Source of the DNA: JAWLCA01 sp050485905
GTDB lineage: Bacteria; Pseudomonadota; Alphaproteobacteria; Rhodobacterales; Rhodobacteraceae
Assembly: GCA_050485905.1 (NCBI GenBank)
Contig: JBJHCH010000063.1
Location: 1-20,696 of the forward strand
Reading direction: 5' to 3'
DNA length: 20,696 nt
This document shows, piece by piece, positions 6,107 through 14,998 of the stretch (its first letter is position 1; every line of letters begins with the position of its first letter). The notes below the pieces were generated by a model. That model worked only from the letters and a program-made list of their open reading frames with translations. It did no database searches and was not told where the DNA came from. The position numbers and the translations under genes are program-made.

Positions 6107-6775
6107 ATGATCCCCACCAGCTTTCCTGACAAGGCCGTGATGGCGCAACTGACCGCGCGGATGTTGCTGGACATCAAGGCGGTGCATTTCAATGCGGCCG
6201 AGCCCTTCACCTTCGCCAGCGGGCTGAAAGCGCCAACCTATATCGACTGCCGCAAACTGATCTCCTATCCGCGCATCCGCTCCACCCTGATGGATTTCCT
6301 GACCTGCACGGTGATGCGAGAGGCCGGATTCGAAGCCTTCGACAACATCGCGGGCGGCGAGACCGCGGGCATCCCCTTTGCCGCGCTGGTGGCCGAGCGG
6401 ATGGCGCTGCCGATGACCTATGTGCGCAAGAAGCCGAAGGGCTACGGACGCAACGCCCGGATCGAGGGCGCTATGATCGAAGGCGAGCGCGTGCTGCTTG
6501 TCGAAGATCTGACCACCGACGGCGGATCGAAGCTCAGCTTCGTGGATGCGATTCGCGAAACCGGGGCCGTCTGCGGCCATACGGCGGTGATCTTCTACTA
6601 CGACATCTTTCCCGAAACCCATGACCGGCTGGCCGATCACGGCGTCAGGCTGCACCATCTCTGCACCTGGTGGGACGTGTTGGCGGAGGCGCGCGCGCGT
6701 CAAGCCTTTGATCCGGCAACGCTCGATGCGGTCGAGGCTTTTCTGAAAGCGCCACGCGACTGGGCACCGAGCTGA
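6107..6775 (+). CDS. pyrE: Orotate phosphoribosyltransferase
   Basis: Transfers the phosphoribosyl group of PRPP to orotate, giving OMP, in pyrimidine synthesis. The protein has 222 residues, within the family range. The PRPP-binding loop VLLVEDLTTDGGSK is at 129-142 and the substrate-binding YVRKKPKGYG at 105-114. FTFASGLKAPTYIDCR (34-49) is typical of the N-terminus. The ATG at 6107 has AAGGA about 7 bases before it. An open extension upstream overlaps pyrC in another frame and is not credible. It lies 10 bases after pyrC, with 168 bases of non-coding DNA before dnaB. Confidence 0.95.
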   Translation: MIPTSFPDKAVMAQLTARMLLDIKAVHFNAAEPFTFASGLKAPTYIDCRKLISYPRIRSTLMDFLTCTVMREAGFEAFDNIAGGETAGIPFAALVAERMALPMTYVRKKPKGYGRNARIEGAMIEGERVLLVEDLTTDGGSKLSFVDAIRETGAVCGHTAVIFYYDIFPETHDRLADHGVRLHHLCTWWDVLAEARARQAFDPATLDAVEAFLKAPRDWAPS

Positions 6776-6807
6776 CTCGGCTATCATCGGCGTGTTTTTC
6801 CCAAATG

Positions 6808-6813
6808 TTGACG
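6808..6813 (+). promoter_or_regulatory. Possible -35 element (TTGACG) before dnaB
   Basis: TTGACG lies 131 bases before the dnaB start in an otherwise gene-free, fairly AT-rich region. No good -10 box sits at the right distance (TCAAGA at 17 bases is poor), so this is a weak call. Confidence 0.2.
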
Positions 6814-6862
6814 AATGGCTGCTAGCTGCATCAAGATGATGTAGGGCGCTGCTTTGCACAGC

Positions 6863-6912
6863 ATATCCACAGGATATCCAGATTGATTGGTGCCCCGGCT
6901 TCCGGCATATCC
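6863..6912. promoter_or_regulatory. ATATCC repeats with a near-consensus DnaA box upstream of dnaB
   Basis: ATATCCACA at 6863-6871 differs from the DnaA box TTATCCACA only at its first base. ATATCC-aca-GGATAT (6863-6877) is also an inverted repeat. ATATCC occurs three times in direct orientation (6863, 6874, 6907), and the first and third copies share GCATATCC. The third copy is the loop of a TCCGGC/GCCGGA hairpin (6901-6918). The cluster lies 30-80 bases before dnaB. Confidence 0.4.
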
Positions 6913-6943
6913 GCCGGACAACAAGAACACGCGGGGGCAGGAC

Positions 6944-8422
6944 ATGAACGACATCGCCAAGGTGGTCCCGGCAGAGCCCGAGGCACTGCCGCAGAACGTG
7001 GAAGCCGAGCAACAGCTTCTGGGCGCGATCCTGACGAACAACGAGGTTTTCGACCGCATCAGTTCCTTCCTGAAGCCTGAGCATTTCTTCGAGCCGACCC
7101 ATGCCCGGATCTACGAAATCTCGGGTGCGCGCATCCAGAAGAACGCCCTCGCCTCGCCGGTCACGCTGAAGGCGTTTCTGGAAGATGACCCCGGGCTGAA
7201 GGAGCTGGGCGGACCGGCGTATCTGGCGCGAATCGCTGGCGCCGCAATCTCCAGCTTCGCGGCGCGTGACTATGCCCAGATGATCTACGACCTTGCCGTG
7301 CGGCGCGAGTTGATCCGGCTGGGGCGCGATATCTCGGCGAAGGCCGCGCGCGTCGATGTGGCATCAGAGCCGCGCGAACAGATCGTCGAGGCGGAACAGG
7401 CGCTCTATTCTCTGGCTGAGCAGGGGCAGGCCGAGCGTGGCTTCCAGTCGTTCCTGAAGGCAGTGACCGATGCGGTGGTGGTAGCGAATGCTGCGTATCA
7501 GCGTGACGGCGGCCTTGCCGGCATCTCCACCGGCCTGATTGACCTCGACAAGAAGCTGGGTGGGCTTCACCCCTCGGATCTGTTGATCCTTGCCGGGCGA
7601 CCGTCGATGGGCAAGACCTCGCTCGCGACCAACATCGCCTTCAACATCGCCAGAACCTACAAGCGCGGTGAGCGCCCTGATGGGACCGAGGGCGCGGTGA
7701 ACGGCGGCGTCGTCGGTTTCTTCAGCCTGGAGATGTCGGCCGAGCAGTTGGCCGCCCGAATCCTGTCCGAAGCCGCCGAGGTGCCGAGCGAGAACATCCG
7801 CCGCGGCGACATGACCGAGGGCGAGTTCCGCCGCTTCGTCGAAGCGGCAAAGACGCTGGAATCCTGCCCGCTGTATATCGACGACACCCCCGCCCTGCCG
7901 ATCAGCCAGGTCGCCGCCCGCGCGCGGCGGCTGAAGCGCACCCACGGGCTGGACGTGTTGATCGTGGACTACCTGCAGCTTCTGCGCGGCGCGACGCGGG
8001 CCGAGAACCGTGTCAACGAAGTCAGCGAGATCACGCAAGGGCTGAAAGCCATCGCCAAGGAGTTGAACATCCCCGTCGTCGCCCTGTCGCAGCTTTCGCG
8101 GCAGGTGGAGAACCGCGAGGACAAGCGCCCGCAACTGTCGGATCTGCGCGAATCCGGGTCGATCGAGCAGGATGCGGATGTGGTTATGTTCGTCTTCCGC
8201 GAGGAATACTACCGCGAGCGCGAGAAGCCCGGCGACCACGATCTGGAAGGCATGGCAAAGTGGCAGCAGGTGATGGAGCAGGTCCACGGCAAGGCCGAGG
8301 TCATCATCGGCAAGCAGCGCCATGGCCCCATCGGAAGCGTGGAACTGAGCTTCGAGGGTCGCTTCACCCGCTTCGGCAACCTGGTCAAACCCTGGCAGCA
8401 GGGCGGGTCCGACGGCTTCTGA
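6944..8422 (+). CDS. dnaB: Replicative DNA helicase DnaB
   Basis: Hexameric 5'-3' helicase that unwinds DNA at the replication fork and recruits primase. The protein has 492 residues. The N-terminal domain starts with the family signature LPQNVEAEQQLLGAIL (about 16-31). The RecA-type ATPase domain has Walker A GRPSMGKTS at 218-226, the FFSLEMSAEQLAARI element, Walker B VLIVDYLQLL with D342, and later VVALSQLSRQVENR and LRESGSIEQDADVVMF. The start ATG 6944 has GGGGGCAGGA just before it and puts the N-terminus where the family expects it. No intein interrupts the ATPase motifs. alr begins 50 bases downstream. Confidence 0.97.
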   Translation: MNDIAKVVPAEPEALPQNVEAEQQLLGAILTNNEVFDRISSFLKPEHFFEPTHARIYEISGARIQKNALASPVTLKAFLEDDPGLKELGGPAYLARIAGAAISSFAARDYAQMIYDLAVRRELIRLGRDISAKAARVDVASEPREQIVEAEQALYSLAEQGQAERGFQSFLKAVTDAVVVANAAYQRDGGLAGISTGLIDLDKKLGGLHPSDLLILAGRPSMGKTSLATNIAFNIARTYKRGERPDGTEGAVNGGVVGFFSLEMSAEQLAARILSEAAEVPSENIRRGDMTEGEFRRFVEAAKTLESCPLYIDDTPALPISQVAARARRLKRTHGLDVLIVDYLQLLRGATRAENRVNEVSEITQGLKAIAKELNIPVVALSQLSRQVENREDKRPQLSDLRESGSIEQDADVVMFVFREEYYREREKPGDHDLEGMAKWQQVMEQVHGKAEVIIGKQRHGPIGSVELSFEGRFTRFGNLVKPWQQGGSDGF

Positions 8423-8472
8423 TCACGCCGCTTTGCGCTTGACCCCGCCCCGGCCATTGGCACAAGGGGCGG

Positions 8473-9525
8473 ATGGGCACCGGCAGGCTGACAATCGACC
8501 TTGACGCGCTGGCCGCAAACTGGCGGGCACTGGATGCGGCCAGCGGGCCGTCGGTGCAGACCGGCGCGACCATCAAGGCTGACGGTTACGGGCTGGGCGT
8601 CGTCCAGACCGCCCGCGCGCTGGCCGGCGCGGGCGCGCGGCGGTTCTTTGTCGCCGTGGCCGAGGAGGGCGCGACGCTGCGCACCGCCTTGGGTGATGGG
8701 CCGCAGATCGCGGTCTATTCGGGGCACATGGCGGGCGATATGGACCTGATCCGGGGCGCACAGCTCACCCCGATGCTGAACAGTGTGGAGCAGGTCACGC
8801 GGCATTTCGAGGCGCTGCCCGGTCATCCGTTCGGCATCCAGCTTGACACCGGCATGAACCGGCTGGGCATGAAGGCCGCCGAATGGGCTGCCCTCGCCGC
8901 GCTTGTGCTGGAACAACGGCCTGACATGGTGATGAGCCATCTGGCCTGCGCCGACGAGCCGGAAAACCCGATGAATCCCTGGCAACTGAAGCAGTTCCGC
9001 CACCTGACTGATGGCATAGGCGTGCCGCGCTCGCTTTCGGCCACAGGCGGCATCCTGCTGGGGCCGGATTATCACTTCGACCTGACACGTCCGGGCGTGG
9101 GCCTCTACGGCGGCCTGCCGTTCGATGACGCGCAACCGGTGGTGCATCTGGCGCTTCCGGTGATCCAGATCCACCGGCTGGAGGCCGGTGAAACGGTGGG
9201 TTACGGCTGCACCTGGCAGACGGACCGCCCCGCCGTTACCGCGACATTGTCGTCGGGCTATGCCGACGGGCTGATCCGGGCGATGGGCAATCGCGCGCAG
9301 GTCTTTGCCGGCGACGTGCCCTGCCCGGTGGTGGGGCGCGTCTCGATGGACCTGACGACAGTGGACGTGACTCATCTGGAGACCGTGCCGGCTGCGCTGG
9401 ACATTCTGTGCCGGCACCAGACGGTGGACGATCTGGCCGATGCCGCCGGCACCATCGGCTACGAGGTGCTGACCGCGCTTGGACCGCGCTATGCACGCAG
9501 CTACCGGGGTGCGGCAGCGGAATGA
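8473..9525 (+). CDS. alr: Alanine racemase
   Basis: PLP enzyme interconverting L- and D-alanine, supplying D-alanine for peptidoglycan. It has 350 residues, slightly shorter than the usual 360 or so. The PLP lysine is K35 in the motif IKADGYGLG, and the second catalytic base is Y263 in SSGYADGLIR. LDTGMNRLGM and the VGRVSMDLTTVDVT block are family hallmarks. AAGGGGCGG directly before ATG 8473 serves as ribosome binding site. The stop codon overlaps the start of the PqiA-like gene as ATGA, which indicates coupled translation. Confidence 0.95.
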   Translation: MGTGRLTIDLDALAANWRALDAASGPSVQTGATIKADGYGLGVVQTARALAGAGARRFFVAVAEEGATLRTALGDGPQIAVYSGHMAGDMDLIRGAQLTPMLNSVEQVTRHFEALPGHPFGIQLDTGMNRLGMKAAEWAALAALVLEQRPDMVMSHLACADEPENPMNPWQLKQFRHLTDGIGVPRSLSATGGILLGPDYHFDLTRPGVGLYGGLPFDDAQPVVHLALPVIQIHRLEAGETVGYGCTWQTDRPAVTATLSSGYADGLIRAMGNRAQVFAGDVPCPVVGRVSMDLTTVDVTHLETVPAALDILCRHQTVDDLADAAGTIGYEVLTALGPRYARSYRGAAAE

Positions 9526-9982
9526 GGCGGCGCGTGCCCTGGGCGCTGGCGATCCCCAACCTTCTGCTGATCGCGGCCTTGCCCGCAGCCTGGTTCGCCC
9601 CACTGGTGACGGTGCAACTGTGGCGCTTCGGGGCAGAGCGGCAGGTTTCCGTGGTCACCGGCCTGCAGGGGCTGTGGCGAGAGGACGTGGTGCTGGCGCT
9701 ACTGCTCACCTTCTTTGCCATCGTCGCGCCGACGATCAAGGTTTTGGGCCTTGCGCTGGTGCATTTCCGCATGCTGTCGCCGCGGCTGCTGGGGGCGCTG
9801 TTCGTTGTGGGCAAGATGGCGATGGCGGATGTCTTCCTGATCGCGGTCTACATCATGGCATTCCGGGGCCTCGGCATCGGCACGATCCGGATCGAATGGG
9901 GCCTCTACGCGTTCACCGCCTGTATACTTCTGTCGCTTCTGCTATCGCTTGCGACGGGTTGGCAGCGCAAGGGGGGCGGCTG

Positions 9983-9983
<1 letters not shown>
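9522..9983 (+). CDS. PqiA family membrane protein (single domain)
   Basis: A 153-residue inner-membrane protein with four predicted helices (about 7-29, 55-80, 88-113, 126-146). The helix-3 sequence GKMAMADVFLIAVYI corresponds to the conserved GKWSMLDVF region of PqiA/YebS proteins, which belong to envelope lipid-transport systems (paraquat-inducible in E. coli). Only one PqiA domain is present, where E. coli PqiA has two, and the cysteine-rich N-terminal motif is absent. No PqiB/MCE gene is in the window. It overlaps alr by 4 bases and radA by one base, so it should be co-expressed with both. The exact role is unknown. Confidence 0.82.
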
Positions 9984-11350
<1,367 letters not shown>

Positions 11351-11368
11351 CCCAAAACAGGAGCAGGC

Positions 11369-11935
11369 ATGGAAGGCTTTACAATCATCGACGCCGTTGT
11401 GGCCGCGGTGATCCTGATTTCGGCGATCCTCGCCTATGCGCGCGGTTTCGTGCGCGAGGCGATGGCGATTGCGGGGTGGATCGCCGCAGCCGTGCTCGCA
11501 TTCGTCTTTGCGCCAGCGGCAGAGCCGCTGATACGGCAGATCCCGGTTGTGGGCGATTTTCTCGCCGACAGTTGCGAGTTGTCGATGATCGCGGCCTTTG
11601 CCGCCGTCTTCGCCTTCGGTCTGGTGATCGCCTCGCTATTCACGCCGCTCTTTTCCTCGCTGGTCCAGCGATCGGCCCTTGGCGGGCTGGATCAGGGGCT
11701 GGGCTTCCTGTTCGGTGTGGCACGCGGGGTGCTGCTGGTGGCCATCGCCTTCATCGTCTATGACCGCGCGATGGCACAGGCCGCGATGCCGATGGTGGAC
11801 AACAGCCGCTCGGCCATGGTCTTCTCGCGGCTGCAGACCAATCTTGAGCAGCAGATCCCCGATGATGCACCAAGCTGGATCGTCGCGCGCTATGAGCAAC
11901 TGGTAAGCGCATGCGAGGCGCCAACCGGCGGTTGA
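11369..11935 (+). CDS. cvpA: CvpA family membrane protein
   Basis: A 188-residue inner-membrane protein of the CvpA (colicin V production) family, often found beside purF, as here. Four hydrophobic helices are visible (about 5-23, 31-50, 71-95, 110-132). The signature GGLDQGLGFLFGVARGVLLV (105-124) matches the conserved family block. The C-terminal 50 residues are soluble. In enterobacteria CvpA is linked to envelope homeostasis; no biochemical activity can be read from the sequence. CAGGAG lies 7 bases before the ATG. It is probably co-transcribed with radA upstream; purF starts 77 bases later. Confidence 0.9.
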   Translation: MEGFTIIDAVVAAVILISAILAYARGFVREAMAIAGWIAAAVLAFVFAPAAEPLIRQIPVVGDFLADSCELSMIAAFAAVFAFGLVIASLFTPLFSSLVQRSALGGLDQGLGFLFGVARGVLLVAIAFIVYDRAMAQAAMPMVDNSRSAMVFSRLQTNLEQQIPDDAPSWIVARYEQLVSACEAPTGG

Positions 11936-12012
11936 TGCCCCCGTGACTCCGCCCGCAACAGGCACTACATAGCCCTTCGAAGGCCCTGCCGGACCAGGAG
12001 ACAGCACGCGCC

Positions 12013-13470
12013 ATGCGCAATCTGCCGCGCCACCCGTTCGACGACGACAAGCTACACGAGGAATGCGGCGTCTTTGGCGTCATCGGCATCGCAGAGGCGG
12101 CGAATTTTGTGGCCCTCGGCCTGCACGCTCTGCAACACCGTGGGCAGGAGGCCGGGGGCATCGTCAGCTACGACCCCACCGGCTTCCATTCGGCGCGCCG
12201 CTTTGGTTACGTGCGGGACAATTTCACCAAGGCCGGGCTGATGGAAACGCTGCCGGGGGCGCTCGCTATCGGGCATGTGCGCTATTCCACGGCCGGGTCC
12301 AAGGGCCAGACCGCGCTGCGCGACGTGCAGCCGTTCTTTGGCGAATTCTCAATGGGTGGCTGCGCCATTGCGCATAACGGCAACCTGACCAATGCGACCG
12401 CGCTGCGGCGCGAACTGATCGAACGCGGGTCGATATTCCAGTCGTCATCGGACAGCGAGTGCATCATTCACCTGATGGCCCGGTCGATCCAGCGGAACAT
12501 CCCCGAACGGATCAAGGACGCGTTGCGCCGGGTCGAGGGGGCATTTTCCATCGTCGCCATGACGCGCACCAAACTGATCGGCGTGCGCGATGCGCTGGGG
12601 GTGCGGCCGCTTGTTCTGGGCCGGATCGGAGAGGGCTGGGCGCTCAGTTCCGAGACCTGCGGGCTGGACATCATCGGGGCAGAGTTCGTGCGCGAGATCG
12701 AGCCGGGCGAGATGGTGGTGATCGAGAACGGCACGGTCGAAAGCTTCCGCCCGTTCGAGCGCCGCAAGCCGCGATTCTGCATCTTCGAGCACGTCTATTT
12801 CAGCCGCCCCGACTCCATCCTAGGCGGCCGGTCGGTCTATGAGACCCGGCGCCAGATCGGCGTGGAACTGGCCCGCGAGGCGCCGGTGGAGGCCGACCTG
12901 GTCTGCCCGGTGCCCGACAGCGGCACCCCGGCGGCCATCGGATTCAGTCAGGAATCTGGCATCCCCTTTGCCTTTGGCATCGTGCGCAACCAGTATGTCG
13001 GCCGCACCTTCATCGAACCGACCGAGCAGATCCGTAACATGGGCGTGCGGCTGAAGCTGAACGTCAACCGCGCGCTGATCCGCGGCAAGCGGGTGGTGCT
13101 GGTGGACGATTCGGTGGTGCGCGGCACCACCAGCCGCAAGATCAAGGAAATGATCGTCGAGGCCGGCGCAGCCGAGGTGCATTTCCGCATCGCCAGCCCG
13201 CCCACCGCCTGGCCCTGCTTCTACGGCGTCGATACCCCCGAGCGCGAGAAGCTGTTGGCTGCGACGATGACCGAGGAAGAGATGCGGGAGTTCATTGGCG
13301 TGGAGTCGCTGCGCTTCATCTCGCTCGACGGCCTTTATCGCGCGGCGGGAGAGGCAGGCGGTCGCGATACGGCGAGCCCGCAATATTGCGACGCATGTTT
13401 CTCGGGGGAATATCCGGTGGCGCCGGCCGACATGATCGAGCAGGGCTTTCAGGTGAAGGCCGCCGAGTAA
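12013..13470 (+). CDS. purF: Amidophosphoribosyltransferase
   Basis: Catalyses the first committed step of purine synthesis, PRPP plus glutamine to phosphoribosylamine. The protein has 485 residues. The N-terminal glutamine amidohydrolase has its nucleophile at C18 in EECGVFGV, so a 17-residue propeptide would be removed, as in B. subtilis-type enzymes. HALQHRGQEAGGI follows. The C-terminal PRPP-binding motif is VVLVDDSVVRGTTS (361-374). Four cysteines, C256 (RFCIFEH), C402 (WPCFYG), C459 and C462 (YCDAC), match the ligands of the [4Fe-4S] cluster of the B. subtilis enzyme, so it is probably oxygen-sensitive. An AGGAG sits about 12 bases before the ATG, a long spacing. Confidence 0.97.
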   Translation: MRNLPRHPFDDDKLHEECGVFGVIGIAEAANFVALGLHALQHRGQEAGGIVSYDPTGFHSARRFGYVRDNFTKAGLMETLPGALAIGHVRYSTAGSKGQTALRDVQPFFGEFSMGGCAIAHNGNLTNATALRRELIERGSIFQSSSDSECIIHLMARSIQRNIPERIKDALRRVEGAFSIVAMTRTKLIGVRDALGVRPLVLGRIGEGWALSSETCGLDIIGAEFVREIEPGEMVVIENGTVESFRPFERRKPRFCIFEHVYFSRPDSILGGRSVYETRRQIGVELAREAPVEADLVCPVPDSGTPAAIGFSQESGIPFAFGIVRNQYVGRTFIEPTEQIRNMGVRLKLNVNRALIRGKRVVLVDDSVVRGTTSRKIKEMIVEAGAAEVHFRIASPPTAWPCFYGVDTPEREKLLAATMTEEEMREFIGVESLRFISLDGLYRAAGEAGGRDTASPQYCDACFSGEYPVAPADMIEQGFQVKAAE

Positions 13471-13485
13471 CGGCTTGCTCCAAAA

Positions 13486-13516
13486 GCAAAACGCAGCCTG
13501 TCCGGGCTGCGTTTGC
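13486..13516. terminator. Bidirectional terminator between purF and bioY
   Basis: AAACGCAGCC (13489-13498) pairs with GGCTGCGTTT (13505-13514) around a 6-base loop, and flanking GC/GC extends the stem past a bulged A. The A-run on one side and T-run on the other let it work in both directions between two convergent genes. Confidence 0.8.
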
Positions 13517-13534
13517 CTTTGGATGCCAGAAAGT

Positions 13535-14110
13535 TCAGTCTTGGCGGCTGTTCAGCATCTTCCAGCCGCCCCAGACCGCGAACGCGGCCAGTGCCGACTT
13601 GACCAGCCCGCCGATCTGGAACGGCGCCGCTCCGGCCATGATCGCACCCTGCAGGTCTAGCGGGGTCACGGTCCAGAGCCACAGGACGCCGGGCGCGAAG
13701 AGCAGCAACGCAGGGATGAAGGCCGCAATAAACAGGCGCAACAGGCCTTGTCCGAAGCCACGCTCAACCATGTAACCGGTCAGCCAGGCCATGGCGACAA
13801 AGCCCACCAGAAAGCCGCCCGTCGGACCAAGCATATAAGGCAGGCCGGCCGCGCCCCCTGCGAAGAATGGCAGCCCCATGCAGGCTTGGGCCAGATAGGC
13901 GACCAGAGTGGCTGCAGCCAGCCGCGCTCCGAAGGTCAGTCCCACAACGGAGATTGCCAGCGTCTGCAATGTCATCGGTACAGGCACCATTGGCACGCTG
14001 ATCTGCGCCGAAAGCGCCACGATCCACGACCCAGCCAGAACCAGCATGATCTTCGCTGGCATCGACCGGGCACCGCCCAATGCGGCAGCAAGCGTGGTGT
14101 TGTGGGTCAC
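13535..14110 (-). CDS. bioY: Biotin transporter BioY (ECF S-component)
   Basis: Membrane protein that binds biotin for uptake, alone or with an energy-coupling module. It has 191 residues from the GTG at 14110 (194 from the ATG at 14119). About six helices are visible. The conserved VPMVPVPMTLQTLAI near helix 2 and GPTGGFLVGF mid-protein mark the BioY family. The start is uncertain: GGAAGG abuts the ATG at 14119 with no spacer, but sits 9 bases before the GTG, so the GTG is favoured. No bioM, bioN or biotin biosynthesis gene is in the window. It is convergent with purF and divergent from the SDR gene, sharing a palindrome-bearing promoter region. No BioR-type TTATNNATAA site is seen upstream. 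Confidence 0.92.
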   Translation of the reverse strand: MTHNTTLAAALGGARSMPAKIMLVLAGSWIVALSAQISVPMVPVPMTLQTLAISVVGLTFGARLAAATLVAYLAQACMGLPFFAGGAAGLPYMLGPTGGFLVGFVAMAWLTGYMVERGFGQGLLRLFIAAFIPALLLFAPGVLWLWTVTPLDLQGAIMAGAAPFQIGGLVKSALAAFAVWGGWKMLNSRQD

Positions 14111-14204
14111 GGGATGCATCCTTCCGCTTCAAAACCTGATCTGCGCGTTATTCCCCGCGCCGCCTGCCCTGTCAATCGCCCTGCCCGCCCGCAGCCCGGC
14201 GGGA

Positions 14205-14226
14205 AAAGTTGACAGCTGTCAACTTT
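14205..14226. promoter_or_regulatory. 22-bp perfect palindrome in the bioY/SDR divergent promoter region
   Basis: AAAGTTGACAG is followed directly by its reverse complement CTGTCAACTTT. Each arm contains TTGACA, a consensus -35 hexamer, one reading toward bioY and the other toward the SDR gene. A regulator bound here could control both. The centre lies about 62 bases before the SDR ATG and about 105 before the bioY start. Confidence 0.65.
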
Positions 14227-14277
14227 AACCCTTTCGAAAGCCTTGCCCCTACCCCTGTGCGATGCCAGAAGCCCGCC

Positions 14278-14940
14278 ATGACCGATCCTGACCCCGCCTT
14301 TCCCGCCATCGTCACCGGTGCCTCGCGCGGCCTTGGCGCAGCACTAGCCGAGGCACTGGCCGCCCGCGGCCTGCACGTCGTCGCGGTTGCTAGGACTACC
14401 GGCGCGCTGGAGGAGTTGGACGACCGCATCCAGGCGGCCGGCGGCACCGCGACGCTGGCGCCGATGGACGTCACGAACGAGGATGCGATGCGCCACCTCT
14501 GCCGGTCGGTGCACGATCGCTGGGGCGGCGCTTCGCTTTGGATCCACACAGCGATCCATGCCGCACCGCTCTCGCCCGCGTCGCATCTGGCGATGAAGGA
14601 CTGGGACCGCTCCATCGCCATCAACGTGCGCGCAACCGGGGCGCTGATCGGGATGATGGAGCCGCTGCTGCGGGCGGGCGGTGGCACCGCGCTGTTCCTG
14701 GACGACCCGCGCGGGGGGCAGAAGTTCTTTGGCGCCTATGGGGCGACCAAGGCGGCGCAGATCGCGCTGGCCCGCAGCTGGCAGGCCGAGACCACGCGCA
14801 CCGGCCCCCGCGTCGTCATCGCCACACCCGCACCGATGCCCACCGCCACCCGCGCCCGCTTCTTCCCCGGTGAGGACCGCGCGACGCTGACCGACCCGCG
14901 GGCCGAGGCCGCGCGCATCATGTCAGAGCTTTACGCCTGA
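14278..14940 (+). CDS. SDR family oxidoreductase-like protein, atypical active site
   Basis: A 220-residue Rossmann-fold protein of the short-chain dehydrogenase/reductase family. The cofactor motif TGASRGLG is at 13-20 and the YxxxK pair is Y154-GAT-K158. Other hallmarks are altered: the NNAG motif is replaced by HTAIHA, and the position 13 residues before Y154, normally the catalytic Ser, is L141 followed by D142 D143. The substrate is unknown, and the protein may be a weak or altered enzyme. The ATG at 14278 is chosen because the Rossmann strand starts shortly after it; the open frame extends upstream into the palindrome, which argues against an earlier start. Only AGAAG precedes the ATG, a weak site. 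surE follows after 58 bases. Confidence 0.85.
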   Translation: MTDPDPAFPAIVTGASRGLGAALAEALAARGLHVVAVARTTGALEELDDRIQAAGGTATLAPMDVTNEDAMRHLCRSVHDRWGGASLWIHTAIHAAPLSPASHLAMKDWDRSIAINVRATGALIGMMEPLLRAGGGTALFLDDPRGGQKFFGAYGATKAAQIALARSWQAETTRTGPRVVIATPAPMPTATRARFFPGEDRATLTDPRAEAARIMSELYA

Positions 14941-14963
14941 CCGCGCCTTGCCGCCCGGCCCGC

Positions 14964-14985
14964 CCTGCCGTAATCAGACGGCAGG
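14964..14985. terminator. Stem-loop between the SDR gene and surE
   Basis: CCTGCCGT and ACGGCAGG form a perfect 8-bp stem around AATCAG, 23 bases after the SDR stop and 13 bases before the surE start. There is no T-run, so it may act as a weak terminator or a leader structure next to the surE ribosome binding site. Confidence 0.4.
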
Positions 14986-14998
14986 CCAAGGGGGTATC

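Noticed and set aside
4930..6210. Long open frame antisense to pyrC
   Set aside because: It has no recognisable domain and covers a gene with a complete zinc site; judged a GC-bias artefact.
14120..14204. BioR operator or biotin-related riboswitch upstream of bioY
   Set aside because: No TTATNNATAA-like site and no conserved riboswitch structure could be seen.
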